Assembly (NCBI RefSeq): GCF_000712165.1
Contig: NZ_KL544010.1
Span: 320,591-384,590 of the forward strand
Direction of reading: 5' to 3'
Source: Ureaplasma canigenitalium ATCC 51252
GTDB taxonomy: Bacteria > Bacillota_I > Bacilli_A > Mycoplasmatales > Mycoplasmoidaceae
Length of the DNA stretch: 64,000 bases
The notes beneath the pieces were generated by a model. That model was not told where the DNA came from, made no database searches, and was given only the letters and a program-made list of their open reading frames with translations. The number at the start of each line of letters is the position of its first letter. Positions within the stretch are counted from its first letter, which is position 1. This document shows, piece by piece, positions 28,624 through 38,513 of this stretch. The position numbers were made by a program, and so were the translations under genes.

Positions 28624-28632
28624 ATTTTAGCA
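28624..28632 (-). promoter_or_regulatory. Extended -10 promoter for the giant-gene operon
   Basis: On the minus strand this reads TGCTAAAAT, an extended -10. The predicted start of transcription is near 28617, giving a leader of about 65 bases before the ATG at 28552. The same TGNTAWAAT shape precedes rnpB, rpsT, nusA and the orphan RNA. No clear -35 is seen. The surrounding 28553-28733 is AT-rich with TATATA runs and holds no gene I can support. Confidence 0.5.
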
Positions 28633-28733
28633 AAATAGATAAATATATACCGTTAAATCTACCGCTTTTTGTGCTCTATGAGCAATACTAGTATCCTTTT
28701 GATAAATAAATCTTCAATTTATGATTAGAACAA

Positions 28734-28782
28734 GAAAAAAATAAGAACAAATTACCAAAAAAGGTTTTGTTCTTATTTTTTC
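28734..28782. terminator. Rho-independent terminator after the fec-like operon
   Basis: An inverted repeat with arms AATAAGAACAAA and TTTGTTCTTATT is flanked by A and T runs, so it can work on both strands. It lies just beyond the stop of the minus-strand permease gene (28806) and before the promoter of the giant genes. Confidence 0.8.
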
Positions 28783-28805
28783 GTTTATGAAAAATGTTTA
28801 TGAAT

Positions 28806-29864
28806 CTAAATTTTTTTCTTTAAGGTAATCACAATAATGAAAAACGGAGCAACCAGAAGCGGTGTGACCATTGGTGTTTCAAACAAGAGATCTGTCCGGT
28901 TAAAAACGATGTTTTGAAGAATAAATTGACCAAATAGGAGAAACACAGTGTTCACAAGACCGCTATAAATCATTGATTGGTTGTTCTTTTTTCCAAAAAG
29001 CGAATATGCAATATTTGCGGATGCTATTCCAAGAAAAAGGATGTTTCCAGCAAGAATATATGCTACACCGGTAAGAATACCAGAGATCATAATCAACTCA
29101 AAGTTAATGCTTCGTACAGGAAGACCAAGTTGTTCCGCGACATATTTGTCAGTAATCACAATTCTAATCTTCGGACTTCTTATTAATAGTCAAAGAATAG
29201 AGACGGAAAAGAAGGATGCACCTACTGCTCATTCTACATCACTCTTCGTATCAAAACTCCCGACAAGTTGTCGGTCAAGAGTATTTACTGTCGTAAGACT
29301 TAGTTTGTTTCGAAGCGAAATTGCGAGAGCAATTGCGATGAAGTTAATAAACAAACCTGCAACGATTAACTTGGTATGGTTAAAATTGGTTTTGGTTTTA
29401 GCAAAATAGTAAAGAAAGATGGCGGCAACTGCCGAAGAAATGATAAATATGAATGGTAATAATTTATTAAATAGGGTCGCATTTTCTGGTACTTCAAAAT
29501 TAAGACTAAAAGCAAGGAGAAGAAGACCAATAAGACAAACATTTCCAATCCCGATTGTTGATGTATCAATCAAGCGGTTGTTCGTTATTTGTTGAACATA
29601 GTAGGCTGATATCCCAAGACTAAAACCAGTAATGAAAAGTTGCAGAACAATTTTTCAGTTGGTATAAAAAAGAGATATAGTATCTAGGATGTTTCCTTGA
29701 CGATTCCTTACACTAACGAAAAGGGTAAGAAACGATGCAAGAAGGGTAATGAGAGCAATTGTTACTCAAGAGATAATCACTTTCCGGTTTTTTACTATAG
29801 TAAAAAACATTTTTTTCTTTTTGCCATTATTAATTAAGGATGATGAATTCATATTGCTAGACAT
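28806..29864 (-). CDS. FecCD-type ABC transporter permease (second subunit)
   Basis: A 352-aa integral membrane protein with about nine or ten hydrophobic helices. Its TGA codons are read as Trp; I checked the gaps 29160-29228 and 29574-29856. Near the C-terminus the segment around V-A-E-Q-L-G-L followed by G-V-A-Y-I-L-A-G matches the FecCD/BtuC permease layout, where the cytoplasmic coupling loop meets the ATPase. The start ATG 29864 overlaps the last 8 bases of the upstream permease gene, the usual sign of translational coupling. With its partner it should form the heterodimeric channel of an iron-siderophore, haem or cobalamin importer. The substrate cannot be told from sequence. No ATPase gene follows; a terminator comes next. 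Confidence 0.8.
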
Positions 29865-30933
29865 TCCTATTTTTATTCATTACGAAGAGCAAGACAAAGG
29901 CCGATAAAATAGCCATTAGGAAATTTTGACCAAATTGAAAATGAATCTGAAGGAAAAGGGCAAATTGAAGTAAGGAAAGAGTAAAGAGTGAACCTACTAG
30001 GAAAACAAAGAGTGGGGTATGTCGTCGAAATAAGTTTCTTACGACATTCGGCATTACTAATCCGATAAGAATTAACGGAGTGGTGATAACGATGGTACTA
30101 ACGACCAGGATACCAGCTATGATGGCGACTGTCCAATAAATTACATTTGTTCTAATTCCAAGACTTTTTGCAAGCAGAAAATCCTTCTGCATAATTTTTA
30201 AACTCGGAATAAGACAAAGTAGTGTAATCATCGCAACAAGGACAATGCTTCCCGATGCATAAATTTTCACTCACTGATTGTTATAAACAAGTTCTCCAGT
30301 TCAGATAACAGCGGCATTCACATTTTTTGGATCGGTCACCGAAAGCACAATCCCAATGGCGGAAATTGAAGCGGAAATTGCGAAACCAATTAGTACTGGT
30401 TTGAAATTTTTAGTGTCATGCTGGTTCTGTCGTTGCAGTAAATAGTTAATTACTATGATGACACCTGTGAAGACGAAACCAATAATGTAGGTCATCCACC
30501 AACGATTCGGGAAAGCTATCAGAAAGGTGATATACGAAAGGATGGCAGCAGGAGTGAAACCTAAGGTTGAAGGACTTGAAAGTCGATTCCGAGTGGTAAT
30601 TTGGACAGCATAACCAACAGATGGAATTGAAATGGAAAGTAGAATTTTTGCCACTACCGGATAAAAGATTCGAAGTATTTCTGACCGATCTTGAATTATG
30701 CTCTGAAAACTACGTCAATAAACTCATTCATACTGGTTTGTCTCTTGGTTAAAAAATTGATTCGGACTGTAAAGAATGTTCATAAAGAACATTAAGACAA
30801 AAAAACCAAAAACAAAAAACAGAACAAGAAAAATTCCAAGTGGTTTAGTTAAAAATGTTTTAACTTTAGAATGAAAAGCAAGGTACCTAGTATAGATACC
30901 TTTCTTTTCGTCGTTATGTTTGATTTGATACAT
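29857..30933 (-). CDS. FecCD-type ABC transporter permease (first subunit)
   Basis: A 358-aa multi-helix membrane protein, complete once TGA is read as Trp (gaps 30271-30300 and 30655-30723 checked; stop TAG 29857-29859). A basic N-terminus leads into a first helix. The segment TRNRLSSPSTLGFTPAA (about residues 110-126) matches the FecCD signature in which an R-N-x-L-A-x-P-x-x-L-G-x-x-x-G-A stretch follows the second or third helix. The segment D-F-L-L-A-K-S-L-G-I (near residue 252) is the coupling-helix region that contacts the ATPase. The gene starts 5 bases after the binding-lipoprotein gene and overlaps the next permease gene, so the three form one operon. Confidence 0.85.
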
Positions 30934-30938
30934 TATTT

Positions 30939-32582
30939 TTATTTCTTAAATGCTCTAATGTTCATTGTTTGTTCTGGAGTGAATTTAGGAACACCAAGTT
31001 CAATTTCTTTGTGTTCTTGTCCTAATGATTGTTTATAGAACATATCAAGATAATTAATTGCTGTTTGTTGACCAATAAAACCATAAGAAGCATCATGTCA
31101 TTGATCTTTTCTTACAATAAAGACATTCTTACCAACAACTGGTTTACCCTTTAATGCATTTGTAAATGGAAGTTTGCTCTTATTATTTTCATCATTAATA
31201 AATTTCGTTAGAGCATCTTCATATTCCTTCGCTAGTTTATCATTATTTGCTTTATCCTTACCTCATCCTTTAAGAAGGTATTGGTTGTAAGAATAAATCA
31301 CATAGTCAGAAGTACCTTTAAAAGCATCAGAAATGTTCTTTGAGATTGTATCACCAATTTCACGACCATCACTAACAAGTGATTTTCCACCGATTCATCC
31401 ATAGTCATCAACATACTTTTGAATGTCATTTAGGTGGGAAATTGGTTGAGGGAATAAAGCTCCAAGTCCTGGTGTTTCCGGGTCATCTTTTGATCCGTAT
31501 AGTCCAGAGAAATAAACCGGTTGCATAATAAATGAACGACGTGTATTAACAAAACCATCACCGTTTTCAGCGAAGTTTGTATCAAGTGAAGCACCTGATC
31601 CTGGTTGTACATTAGGACTAAATACTAGTACTTTCTTATTATTTCAAGCTGTGTTTTCCTTCGCTCATGTAGCTACATTTGTACGAACTTTTTTTACATA
31701 TGCACGAGCATATTCTTCGAAAGTATTAAAGTTTGTTTGACCATCAACATTCGCATTGTGGACAGGACTAAATTCCTTCGCATCGTATACTTTATCAAGC
31801 ATCTTTGCTGTGAAAATAATACCTTCATAAGGGTCAGCAAGGAAAATAGGTGATCCAGCATGTGCGTCAACCTTATGCTCAAGATTCTTGTTTTCAGGAC
31901 CGAATAATTCCTTTGGTGAGAAATAATACGGAGCTTTGCTCGGAATACTTGCGGTTCGTGATTGAGCAATTACCGCTCCAACGGCCTTACTTGTAACAAA
32001 TTTTTCCGTTCCGCTAATGTTTCCCGCTGTCGTAACAAGAACACCAATTTGGTTTGCCTTTAGATCAGCTTCTTTTGGAGCTTTACCATTTCAAGACTTA
32101 CTCTTACTTGGGTCATAATAACCTTCAAGGTAAGATGGAACAGCAACTTCCAGACTAGCATCGTTTCATTTATAGTGAATATAGTCAGGAGCAATACCGA
32201 AAGCATATAAAGCCTCTTCAGTTGTTAAAGAAGCACCTGTACGAAGGGTAGCTAATTTCGGTTGAGTTGTGTAAACCGATTTATCACCAATAAATTTATT
32301 TAGTCGTTCAGGAAAAGCTTCTACATCCTTTCTTCATTGACTTCTAAGTTCATTAATTTCACTAACAGTTGGTTGTCGATATTCTTGAACATACTTAGGA
32401 GAGACATGAACTTTTTCATTATTCCCTCCTTGGTTACCACCGGTACCACCGCTACCATTTTCTTTGCCACCTTTTTTACCTGATTCAGGACGGCAAGCGA
32501 CTGCAATACTTGCGATTGTTCCAGCGATTGCGAATACTCCAAAAGAAAGCATAAGAGCTTTCTTTAATGTAGTTTTTTTCAT
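30939..32582 (-). CDS. Substrate-binding lipoprotein of the FecCD-type importer
   Basis: A 547-aa lipoprotein. The leader MKKTTLKKALMLSFGVF ends in a lipobox A-V-A-C (Cys near residue 31), followed by a Gly/Asn/Lys linker. Several TGA codons are read as Trp; the frame closes at TAA 30939. The body has segments typical of periplasmic-binding-type proteins, for example K-V-L-V-F-S-P-N (about residue 330) and a C-terminal part with V-F-I-V-R-K-D-Q-W. The start was chosen at ATG 32582 because AGAAAGG sits just upstream and the signal peptide begins there. It is the first gene of the operon with the two permeases and should capture the ligand outside the membrane. An iron chelate or haem is the most likely substrate by family, but this is inference. 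Its leader closely resembles that of the lipoprotein at 38514. Confidence 0.78.
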
Positions 32583-32801
32583 AAAAACCTTTCTGTTTAT
32601 ATTTCTTAATATAAAGCTTGTAATTAATAGAAGATTAATTCTTCCTTTTATTACTACCACAACAAACCTTAAAAGTAAATTAGGAAAAATTATTTTTTTT
32701 AAAATTTTGCTTTTTAGAAGAATTTAATGATGACATAACATAAAAAAAGATAATAATATCTTTGTTTTGTACCGTTTTTGTTTCTCTTCATCTTTTAAGT
32801 G

Positions 32802-32807
32802 TATAAT
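32802..32807 (+). promoter_or_regulatory. -10 box of the repeat-lipoprotein gene
   Basis: A perfect TATAAT lies 31 bases before ATG 32838, in the divergent intergenic stretch 32583-32837 between two lipoprotein genes. An SD-like GAGGT precedes the ATG. The rest of this AT-rich stretch, including long T and A runs near 32690-32705, shows no gene. A promoter for the minus-strand fec-like operon must also lie here but is not clear. Confidence 0.6.
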
Positions 32808-32837
32808 AACTAACTAAAAAGACTTGAGGTAAAAGTT

Positions 32838-35315
32838 ATGAAAAAAAATAAGCATTTAATCCTAAGTACATTATTCGGTCTTGGTTCAATTATTATTTTT
32901 TCATGAACCATAACATCATGTACTAAGAAAACTGATTCGGAAACTGTTAGTCTAAGTTACTATGAAAAGAATAAAAACATCCTTATGAACACCTATCAAA
33001 AAGGGGTTTTTAGGGATAAATTAAATAGTCTTCTGCAACAAAAAGATAATGAACTTGAAAAAGTAAAAAAACTTAAAAAAGATGACCAAAACAAAAAAAT
33101 AAAGCAAATGGTTGATGACTTCAATTACGAGTTTAATACTTTTGTAAATGAAACTTTTACAACTATGAACAATGCTTTAATCATTAGTTATCCCGACAAG
33201 GAAAATGTCTTTTATCTTGATGTACCATCAAGTTTAAAATCCACTGATTTAGAAATTAAAAATGATGAAAATCTCTCAATTATATTCGAACATATAACAA
33301 AAACTGACGAAGGAATTATTGTTAAATATAAACTAATGAAGGACGATATTCTTTCAAATCAAAGTTATCAATTTTTAATTAGTCGCGACCAGTTTAAGAG
33401 TGAACCTAAAATTGATTTTGATGAATTAAACAAAAACACAACCGTAACATACCACAATGCGAATAAAACCAGTTTTAAGGATGTGTCATTTAAACCAGAT
33501 GCATATTCTTTAAAAAACGATGACCCTTCTGTTAAGGTAGAATTTATTAATGCATCATTAAATGAAAACGGAACTGCTATCGCTGTAAAATACAAGTTAA
33601 GTAAAAGAAAACAAGAATCTGGTATTTATACTTTTTATCTTAACCAGGATCTCTTCTTAAAGGAAGAAAAAAAGCAACATCTCCACCCTGAACCAAACTG
33701 AGATGAATTAAGTAAGCAAGTTGTTGTTACATACAAAAATTCAAATACTATCCCAATAATCGATGCGAAATTAAAAAAAGACTTTTATCTTTTTAATTCA
33801 CCTAACAAGGAGATTCACTTTAACTTTATAGAAGCTATTCTTACCATCGGACCAAAGTCGTCATTAACCGTTATTTACACAATGGAAACAGATGGATACA
33901 GATCTAAAGAATATCGTTTTACTATTTCAGAGAAGGATTTCAAAAGCGAAGACGATGTAGCTTTTGAAGCTGCATCAAAAACGGTATCCGTTATATATAT
34001 TAATAGTGAGCAAACCCTTTTCAGTGAAGCTTTAACTGATAAAAATCAATACAAGATATCATCTCCTGACTTTACTTTTACTCTTAAGATTGTGGATGTA
34101 AAGAAAGATGAAACTAATTTAAAAATTATCGTTTCATATAAGATGTCTAAATATGGTAAAGAATCGAAAATATTTACTTACGATATTCCTTCTAGCCAAT
34201 TTAAACAGCAAATAAATAACGAACAAGAAAAAGAGTTTGATCAAGTCGCTCAATCTATTTCTGTATTCTACAAAAAATCAGATACTATCAAAATTACCGA
34301 AGCGGAATTAACAAATGAACATTTAAAGTACTTCTTTGATATAAAAGGAGAGTACGGGGAGCAATATGATGCTGTCTTTGAAAATGCAGTGTTAAATGAA
34401 AATCAAGACTCTATTGTTGTTTCATACCGTCTAAAAAAGAATGATGTTTACTCAAAAGTTTATACTTTTACTATCCCGAAAACCCAATTTAAGGATGAAA
34501 AAGCAATTAATTGAGACCAGTTTGTAACTAATCTAAAGGTCAGTTATAAAAATAGTAAAGATACATACTTCTATGTTGCTGATTTAAACAATAAGGATAA
34601 TTTCCTCTTTACAGGCGAGGATGTTAGAACATCAATTGAATTCAAGAGTGCGAAATATATTGAGGTAAACGAGGGTGGAAAACTATTTGACCGTATCGAA
34701 GTATCTTATATTATTAAATTTGACCAATACTCATCAGAGATAAGAACTATTCAAATCCCTAACAAAAAATGAAAGAAGGTTGACTTCAAAAAGTTAAGAA
34801 AGACAATTACAATTAGTTATCCGGGTTCACAAGATACAACAATTAACGATGCTAAACTTGATGAAAAAAACTTCTTATTCTCAACAACTGATAAAAATTT
34901 AACATTACAATTTGTAGAGGCTAAAAAAGAACTTGACGGAAAAAGTATTAAGGTTCGAATCCGTCTTATCATTGGTAACCCAGAAACTTCTTTTAAGAAA
35001 ACAGAAATTCATAAATTTACACTTCGATCAGATGAGTTTAAGGATGATCCTAATGTTATTGATTTTACACCAATCGACAGTAAAGTTACTGTCACATATA
35101 AAGATGCATCTACCACTCTATTTAGTGAAGCAAATTTAGAAGAACAGTCTTTTACTATTGATACTAAGGATATGGCGGTTACTGTTAAGTTTGTTAATGC
35201 AACTAGAAATGAAAAAAAAGGTGAAATTACTGTTAACTATATACTAATGAAAGATGGACGAGAATCTCCAGTAATCTCGAAAACGATTAGTAAAAAACTC
35301 TTTAAACAAGCTTAA
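32838..35315 (+). CDS. Surface lipoprotein with eight ~91-residue repeats (Lipoprotein_17-like)
   Basis: An 825-aa lipoprotein, open from ATG 32838 to TAA 35313 with TGA as Trp. The leader MKKNKHLILSTLFG runs into the lipobox I-T-S-C (Cys about residue 31). After a charged segment of about 65 residues come eight units, starting near residues 98, 194, 288, 376, 468, 559, 650 and 743. Spacing is 88-96 residues. Each unit follows the pattern F/W-[DE]-x(5)-V-x-V-x-Y-x-[ND]-[AS], then an acidic strand, then V-x-F-x-x-A, N-E, I-x-V-x-Y-x-[LM]-x-K and a closing F-x-I-x-x-x-x-F-K. This resembles the 'lipoprotein-associated domain' (PF04200) of variable mycoplasma surface proteins; I infer that from pattern only. 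A strong terminator follows at 35338. The likely role is a surface antigen or adhesin. Confidence 0.85.
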
Positions 35316-35337
35316 AATTAAAAAAAACACTGATACT

Positions 35338-35362
35338 AAATCCAGGCAACTGGATTTTTTTA
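35338..35362 (+). terminator. Rho-independent terminator of repeat lipoprotein
   Basis: Stem AAATCCAG / CTGGATTT with loop GCAA, followed by a T run. It lies about 23 bases after the stop codon of the repeat-lipoprotein gene. Confidence 0.9.
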
Positions 35363-35374
35363 GTTATCCACATT

Positions 35375-35870
35375 ATGTCTTTTTTTAAAATAAAAAATAA
35401 TTTTCTAATTTTTCATAATTCTTGCGAATATATAAGCGGATATGTTTCTTCTTCTTCTTCTTTTGTTGACCACTCTTTATTCAATTTCTAAGCGATGATA
35501 ACGTACTTTCAAATTCATTCCCTGATTTTATTATCAGAATTAAAGAACATCTTATCTATGTTGAAATTAAAAAATATCATAATGATATTGATGAAAATAA
35601 GACAAGTAGACTTTATGAAACTTATCTTCAATACATTAGAAATATCAAAGATCCTAATGTTAAATTAACCCTATGCATCTGTCTTGTTGAACTTAAAGAC
35701 AGTAATGCAAATAAAGCTAGGAACATCTATTTCACGGGCGGCTCAACAATTAAAATTTACATAATTTACTGCAAAATAAATTAAATGAGGTTTCAATTCT
35801 CCATGACCAAATACGATCAAATGAATTTAGTAGTTTACGACAATTATTAGAAAAAATAAGTAAATATTAA
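35375..35870 (+). pseudogene. Decayed PD-(D/E)XK nuclease-like gene, two frameshifts
   Basis: Three overlapping frames read as one plausible protein of about 164 residues. Frame A runs from ATG 35375 to a stop at 35489 and ends F-V-D-H-S-L-F-N-F. Frame B continues L-S-D-D-N, then the segment PDFIIRIKEHLIYVEIKK, and stops at 35782-35784. Frame C supplies the C-terminal end ...S-S-L-R-Q-L-L-E-K-I-S-K-Y with TAA 35868-35870. The P-D-x(9-12)-V-E-I-K spacing is the catalytic motif of PD-(D/E)XK nucleases, as in restriction enzymes and helicase-linked nucleases. The shifts fall near 35480-35490 and 35751-35766. It is probably the C-terminal remnant of a larger restriction- or helicase-type enzyme. 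No mobile-element boundary is seen. Confidence 0.6.
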
Positions 35871-35942
35871 AATCTTCAATATTTCTATTAATAAATGTAC
35901 CTTAGATTCTACTTTTTCTAAATATTTCACTTTTTTTCAATC

Positions 35943-35967
35943 AAAAAAAAAAAAAAAAAAAAAAAAA
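35943..35967 (+). repeat. Poly(A) tract of 25 bases
   Basis: An uninterrupted run of 25 A, the longest homopolymer noticed in the window, directly upstream of the promoter of a lipoprotein-leader gene. Tracts of this kind change length by slippage. In Mycoplasma hyorhinis vlp genes a poly(A) tract in the promoter is known to switch expression. Confidence 0.9.
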
Positions 35968-35981
35968 CGGTTAGCCTGGTT

Positions 35982-35987
35982 TATAAA
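35982..35987 (+). promoter_or_regulatory. -10-like TATAAA after the poly(A) tract
   Basis: TATAAA begins 14 bases after the end of the poly(A) tract, so the -35 position (about 35959-35964) falls inside the tract. Transcription would begin near 35994, within the left arm of the inverted repeat. Confidence 0.45.
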
Positions 35988-35988
35988 T

Positions 35989-36032
35989 AAAGCACTAAGA
36001 AATAGCTCCTTTTCTATTTTTCTTAGTGCTTT
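35989..36032 (+). repeat. Long inverted repeat in the leader of the 42-aa lipopeptide gene
   Basis: The left arm AAAGCACTAAGAAATAG (35989-36005) is complementary to the right arm CTATTTTTCTTAGTGCTTT (36014-36032) apart from two extra T, with an 8-base loop. No T run follows immediately, so it does not look like an ordinary terminator. It could be a leader hairpin, an operator or a recombination site. Confidence 0.8.
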
Positions 36033-36052
36033 AAACATAAGGGAGAAATAAA

Positions 36053-36181
36053 ATGTCAAAAAAAGTAAAGAAATTACTTATTGGTATTGGTTCTGTTGTA
36101 GCAATTGGTGCTGTTACCGCTGTGGTAGCTACAAGTTGTAGACCAACATTAGCTGATGCTTTAAATTCAATAAAAGTGTAA
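36053..36181 (+). CDS. 42-aa lipopeptide: complete lipoprotein leader with almost no mature part
   Basis: The ORF starts at ATG 36053 with GGGAGAAATAAA upstream as ribosome binding site, and ends at TAA 36179-36181. The protein has a lysine N-terminus, a hydrophobic core of about 18 residues and a lipobox V-A-T-S-C, leaving a mature lipopeptide of about 14 residues beginning C-R-P. C-R-P is also the mature start of the lipoproteins at 38514 and 32582. It has its own upstream promoter-like element and a downstream terminator (36205-36237), so it can be a complete transcription unit. It may be a small lipopeptide in its own right, the stub of a lost lipoprotein, or an acceptor leader for recombination. 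The sequence alone cannot decide. Confidence 0.65.
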   Translation: MSKKVKKLLIGIGSVVAIGAVTAVVATSCRPTLADALNSIKV

Positions 36182-36204
36182 GTTAAATTAAACTATGCGG
36201 AACT

Positions 36205-36237
36205 AAAAAGACTAACCATTCATTAGTCTTTTTTTGT
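36205..36237. terminator. Bidirectional terminator between convergent lipoprotein genes
   Basis: Stem AAAAAGACTAA / TTAGTCTTTTT with loop CCATTCA, flanked by A and T runs. It ends the 42-aa lipopeptide unit on the plus strand and can also end the minus-strand lipoprotein gene that stops at 36265. Confidence 0.88.
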
Positions 36238-36264
36238 TCTCTTAGTAATTTAGAGACTTGTTGT

Positions 36265-37809
36265 TTAGGCTTTACCCTCACTTGTCGTCTTTTTCTTAGT
36301 TTTCTTTTTCTTCGGTTTGGTTTTATCGTTTTTCTTGTCCATTAATTCTTGTTGACGGAAGTCATCAATGTTTTTGCTCGAGTTTTCGTTAATTTCAACT
36401 AGGATAGGTCAAACATTCATAAAGTAAACATAAAGGTTCTTAATTCCTTTTGTTTTTAATTCTTCTTCAAAGTTCTTTAATACAATATTTTCTTCTGGAG
36501 AAAGTTGCGGTTTATTTTTCATTTCCTCGATGTCACTAACAAGTCGATAAAAATCGATAAAATTGTTTAAAGTCTCTTTTAATTGATTAATCTTTTTTCT
36601 TGTTTCATCAAAACTTTTTTTAATTAGAGTCCAAGCAGGATTATCACTCTTTGTACGTTTAACCTTACCTTCAGCTCGATTAAAACTTTTTTCAATTTTA
36701 GTTCGTAGAAAATTAATAATCTTATCGTAGATATCCTTCGCACTTGTTAAATCTTCATCCCGAAAATACGATAAATCTTTGTAAATGTTAAAGATTGCTT
36801 TGTGTTTGACCGGAAAATTGCTAAGGTTCTTAGAAGGGGTCAACGAAAAATGGTCAAGAGCAACTTCTTTATCCCCATCCTTAACCACTATTCTTGCAAC
36901 TAAATCAACATCATTTCCATAATTAAAATAATCCTTACTAGAAGTGTAAAGAAGAGTTAAATGATGTTCATCCTTCATAACATCAGCTATAAGGTGTTCT
37001 TCGCTTTTTTCTTCATTATTCCGGTAATCTTTAATAACAAAATAAATCTTCGAGTCTTTTGTGTAGTTAATTACAGACGGATCAAGAGTCAACTTATAGT
37101 CGACCTTTAGGTTCTCGTGGTAAGTACTGTTTAAAACGACATCAGTTTTAATTGGTGGAAATTGATTTTTTGTACTATCGAGATTAATAGTTATACCGTT
37201 AACGGCTAAATCAGATAACTTCAATGAAGATAGACCATTGATATTTTCTAATGTGATGGAAACATTATTTGACATAACATCAATATCTTTCGTTACCTCT
37301 TTTTCATTAACAGTAAACTTTATCTGTGTTCCTGGTAAGAGTTGTTCCTTAAAAAGAAGATCGAATTGAACTTCGTTCGTTTTTCTATTTGATGGAACAA
37401 TGGATACTAGAGTAACTGGATGTATAGTTTTTTCTTCTTCAGTCTCTTTCGTCTTATCATCACTCTTATTTATTAAAACTTCCGGTTCTTTTGGTGTCAT
37501 CTCTTTTTTTGAATCAGGTGAAGGTTTAGCATCATTCGTTTGACCTTTTGAATCGGGTGAAGGAGTAACTTCATTGGTATGACCTGTTGAATCAGGTGAA
37601 GGAGCAACATCTTTGGTTTGACCTTTTGAATCGTTCTTTGTTTCTACATCGCCAACAGTTGGATTCGTTTTTGTTTCAGAGTTAGTATGCGTTCCTTTTT
37701 CATCTCGATCATTATTTTTACAACAGCTTAAAATAGTAACAAGGGGAATTGATAGACCAAGAAATGTACCAATTCCAATTAATAATTTCTTTTTACTATT
37801 TTTATGCAT
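36265..37809 (-). CDS. Lipoprotein with Pro/Ser/Asp tandem repeats and basic C-terminal tail
   Basis: A 514-aa lipoprotein from ATG 37809 to TAA 36265, with TGA 36409 read as Trp. The leader MHKNSKKKLLIGIGTFLGL ends in the lipobox I-L-S-C (Cys about residue 28). Residues about 55-100 contain roughly three degenerate copies of a 14-residue unit T-N-[ED]-[VA]-x-P-S-P-D-S-[KT]-G-[QH], a flexible spacer. The middle part is beta-rich. The C-terminal part (about residues 330-460) has long charged helices with E-E-M-K-N-K and R-K-K-I-N-Q-L-K-E-T-L patterns. The tail past the internal Trp is very lysine-rich. A TATAAT on the minus strand at 37848-37853 is a good -10, 39 bases before the start. Function unknown; it is surface-exposed. 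Confidence 0.85.
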
Positions 37810-38513
37810 AATTAAGGTTCCTTTGTTGTAAAAATAATATATTGAAAATTATATACTAAAAGCATTTTCAGTACCTATCATACTATTTATATTATTAATA
37901 TATAGATTATTCATTTACTATGCTCCCTTCTTTTGTCTTTAACTGAAAGAAAAAGAAAAAAAATGATCGCAAAATTACAAAAAGGGTAAAAATTATTGAA
38001 TCTAGTGTTTAAAAGGATGCTATTTAACACTCTTTTCACCTTTTAAGAATTCCGTATTCAATCTCTTGTTTCATATTGAAAGAAAAAAAGGAGATACACT
38101 CCTTAATTCTCATACTTTCATTTATCAGAGTTAAAAGATGACCAAAAATCCTGAAGAAAATTTTGTTAAAAAATTTAAAAATTTTCAAATTCAGTTAACT
38201 CATCTATCAAATCAATTAGTTTTTATTGAAAAAATTAACTAAAAAAAGACGAAAAACTGTCGTATCATAACAAATCTCTTCCTAATTTTTAAGTTCTATA
38301 CTACTATATTTTGAAATCAAAAAGTACTTAAAAGTACTAGTTAAAGGACAATAGAAAATGGTTTAATCAGTAAATAAAAATTCTTGTTCTAACTCTCTAC
38401 ATTCCGTTTCTGTATATGAACTTTAGTTCAAAAAAGAAAGTTAATTATAGAAACATCTTCAATTTAAAAAAACAATAAGTATATAAACGATATTTAGATA
38501 AGGATAAATCTTT
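37810..38513. other. Intergenic region between divergent lipoprotein genes
   Basis: About 700 AT-rich bases. It contains the minus-strand TATAAT (37848-37853) for the lipoprotein at 37809 and several short inverted or direct repeats: AGTGTT/AACACT near 38005-38035, GGAG/CTCC near 38090, and two AAAGTACT copies near 38320-38335. A 34-codon ORF (38138-38242, starting MTKNPEENF) lacks a clear ribosome binding site and is not called as a gene. I see no long ORF; it may be the remains of lost genes. Confidence 0.5.

Noticed and set aside
35446..35462. (TTC)5 triplet repeat, like GAA tracts that switch vlhA genes in M. gallisepticum
   Set aside because: Only about five copies, and it lies inside the decayed nuclease frame rather than at a spaced position before a promoter, so no switch can be argued.
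38138..38242. 34-codon ORF in the lipoprotein intergenic region
   Set aside because: No convincing Shine-Dalgarno, very AT-rich, Lys/Phe/Asn-rich, no recognisable motif. Noted but not called as a gene.
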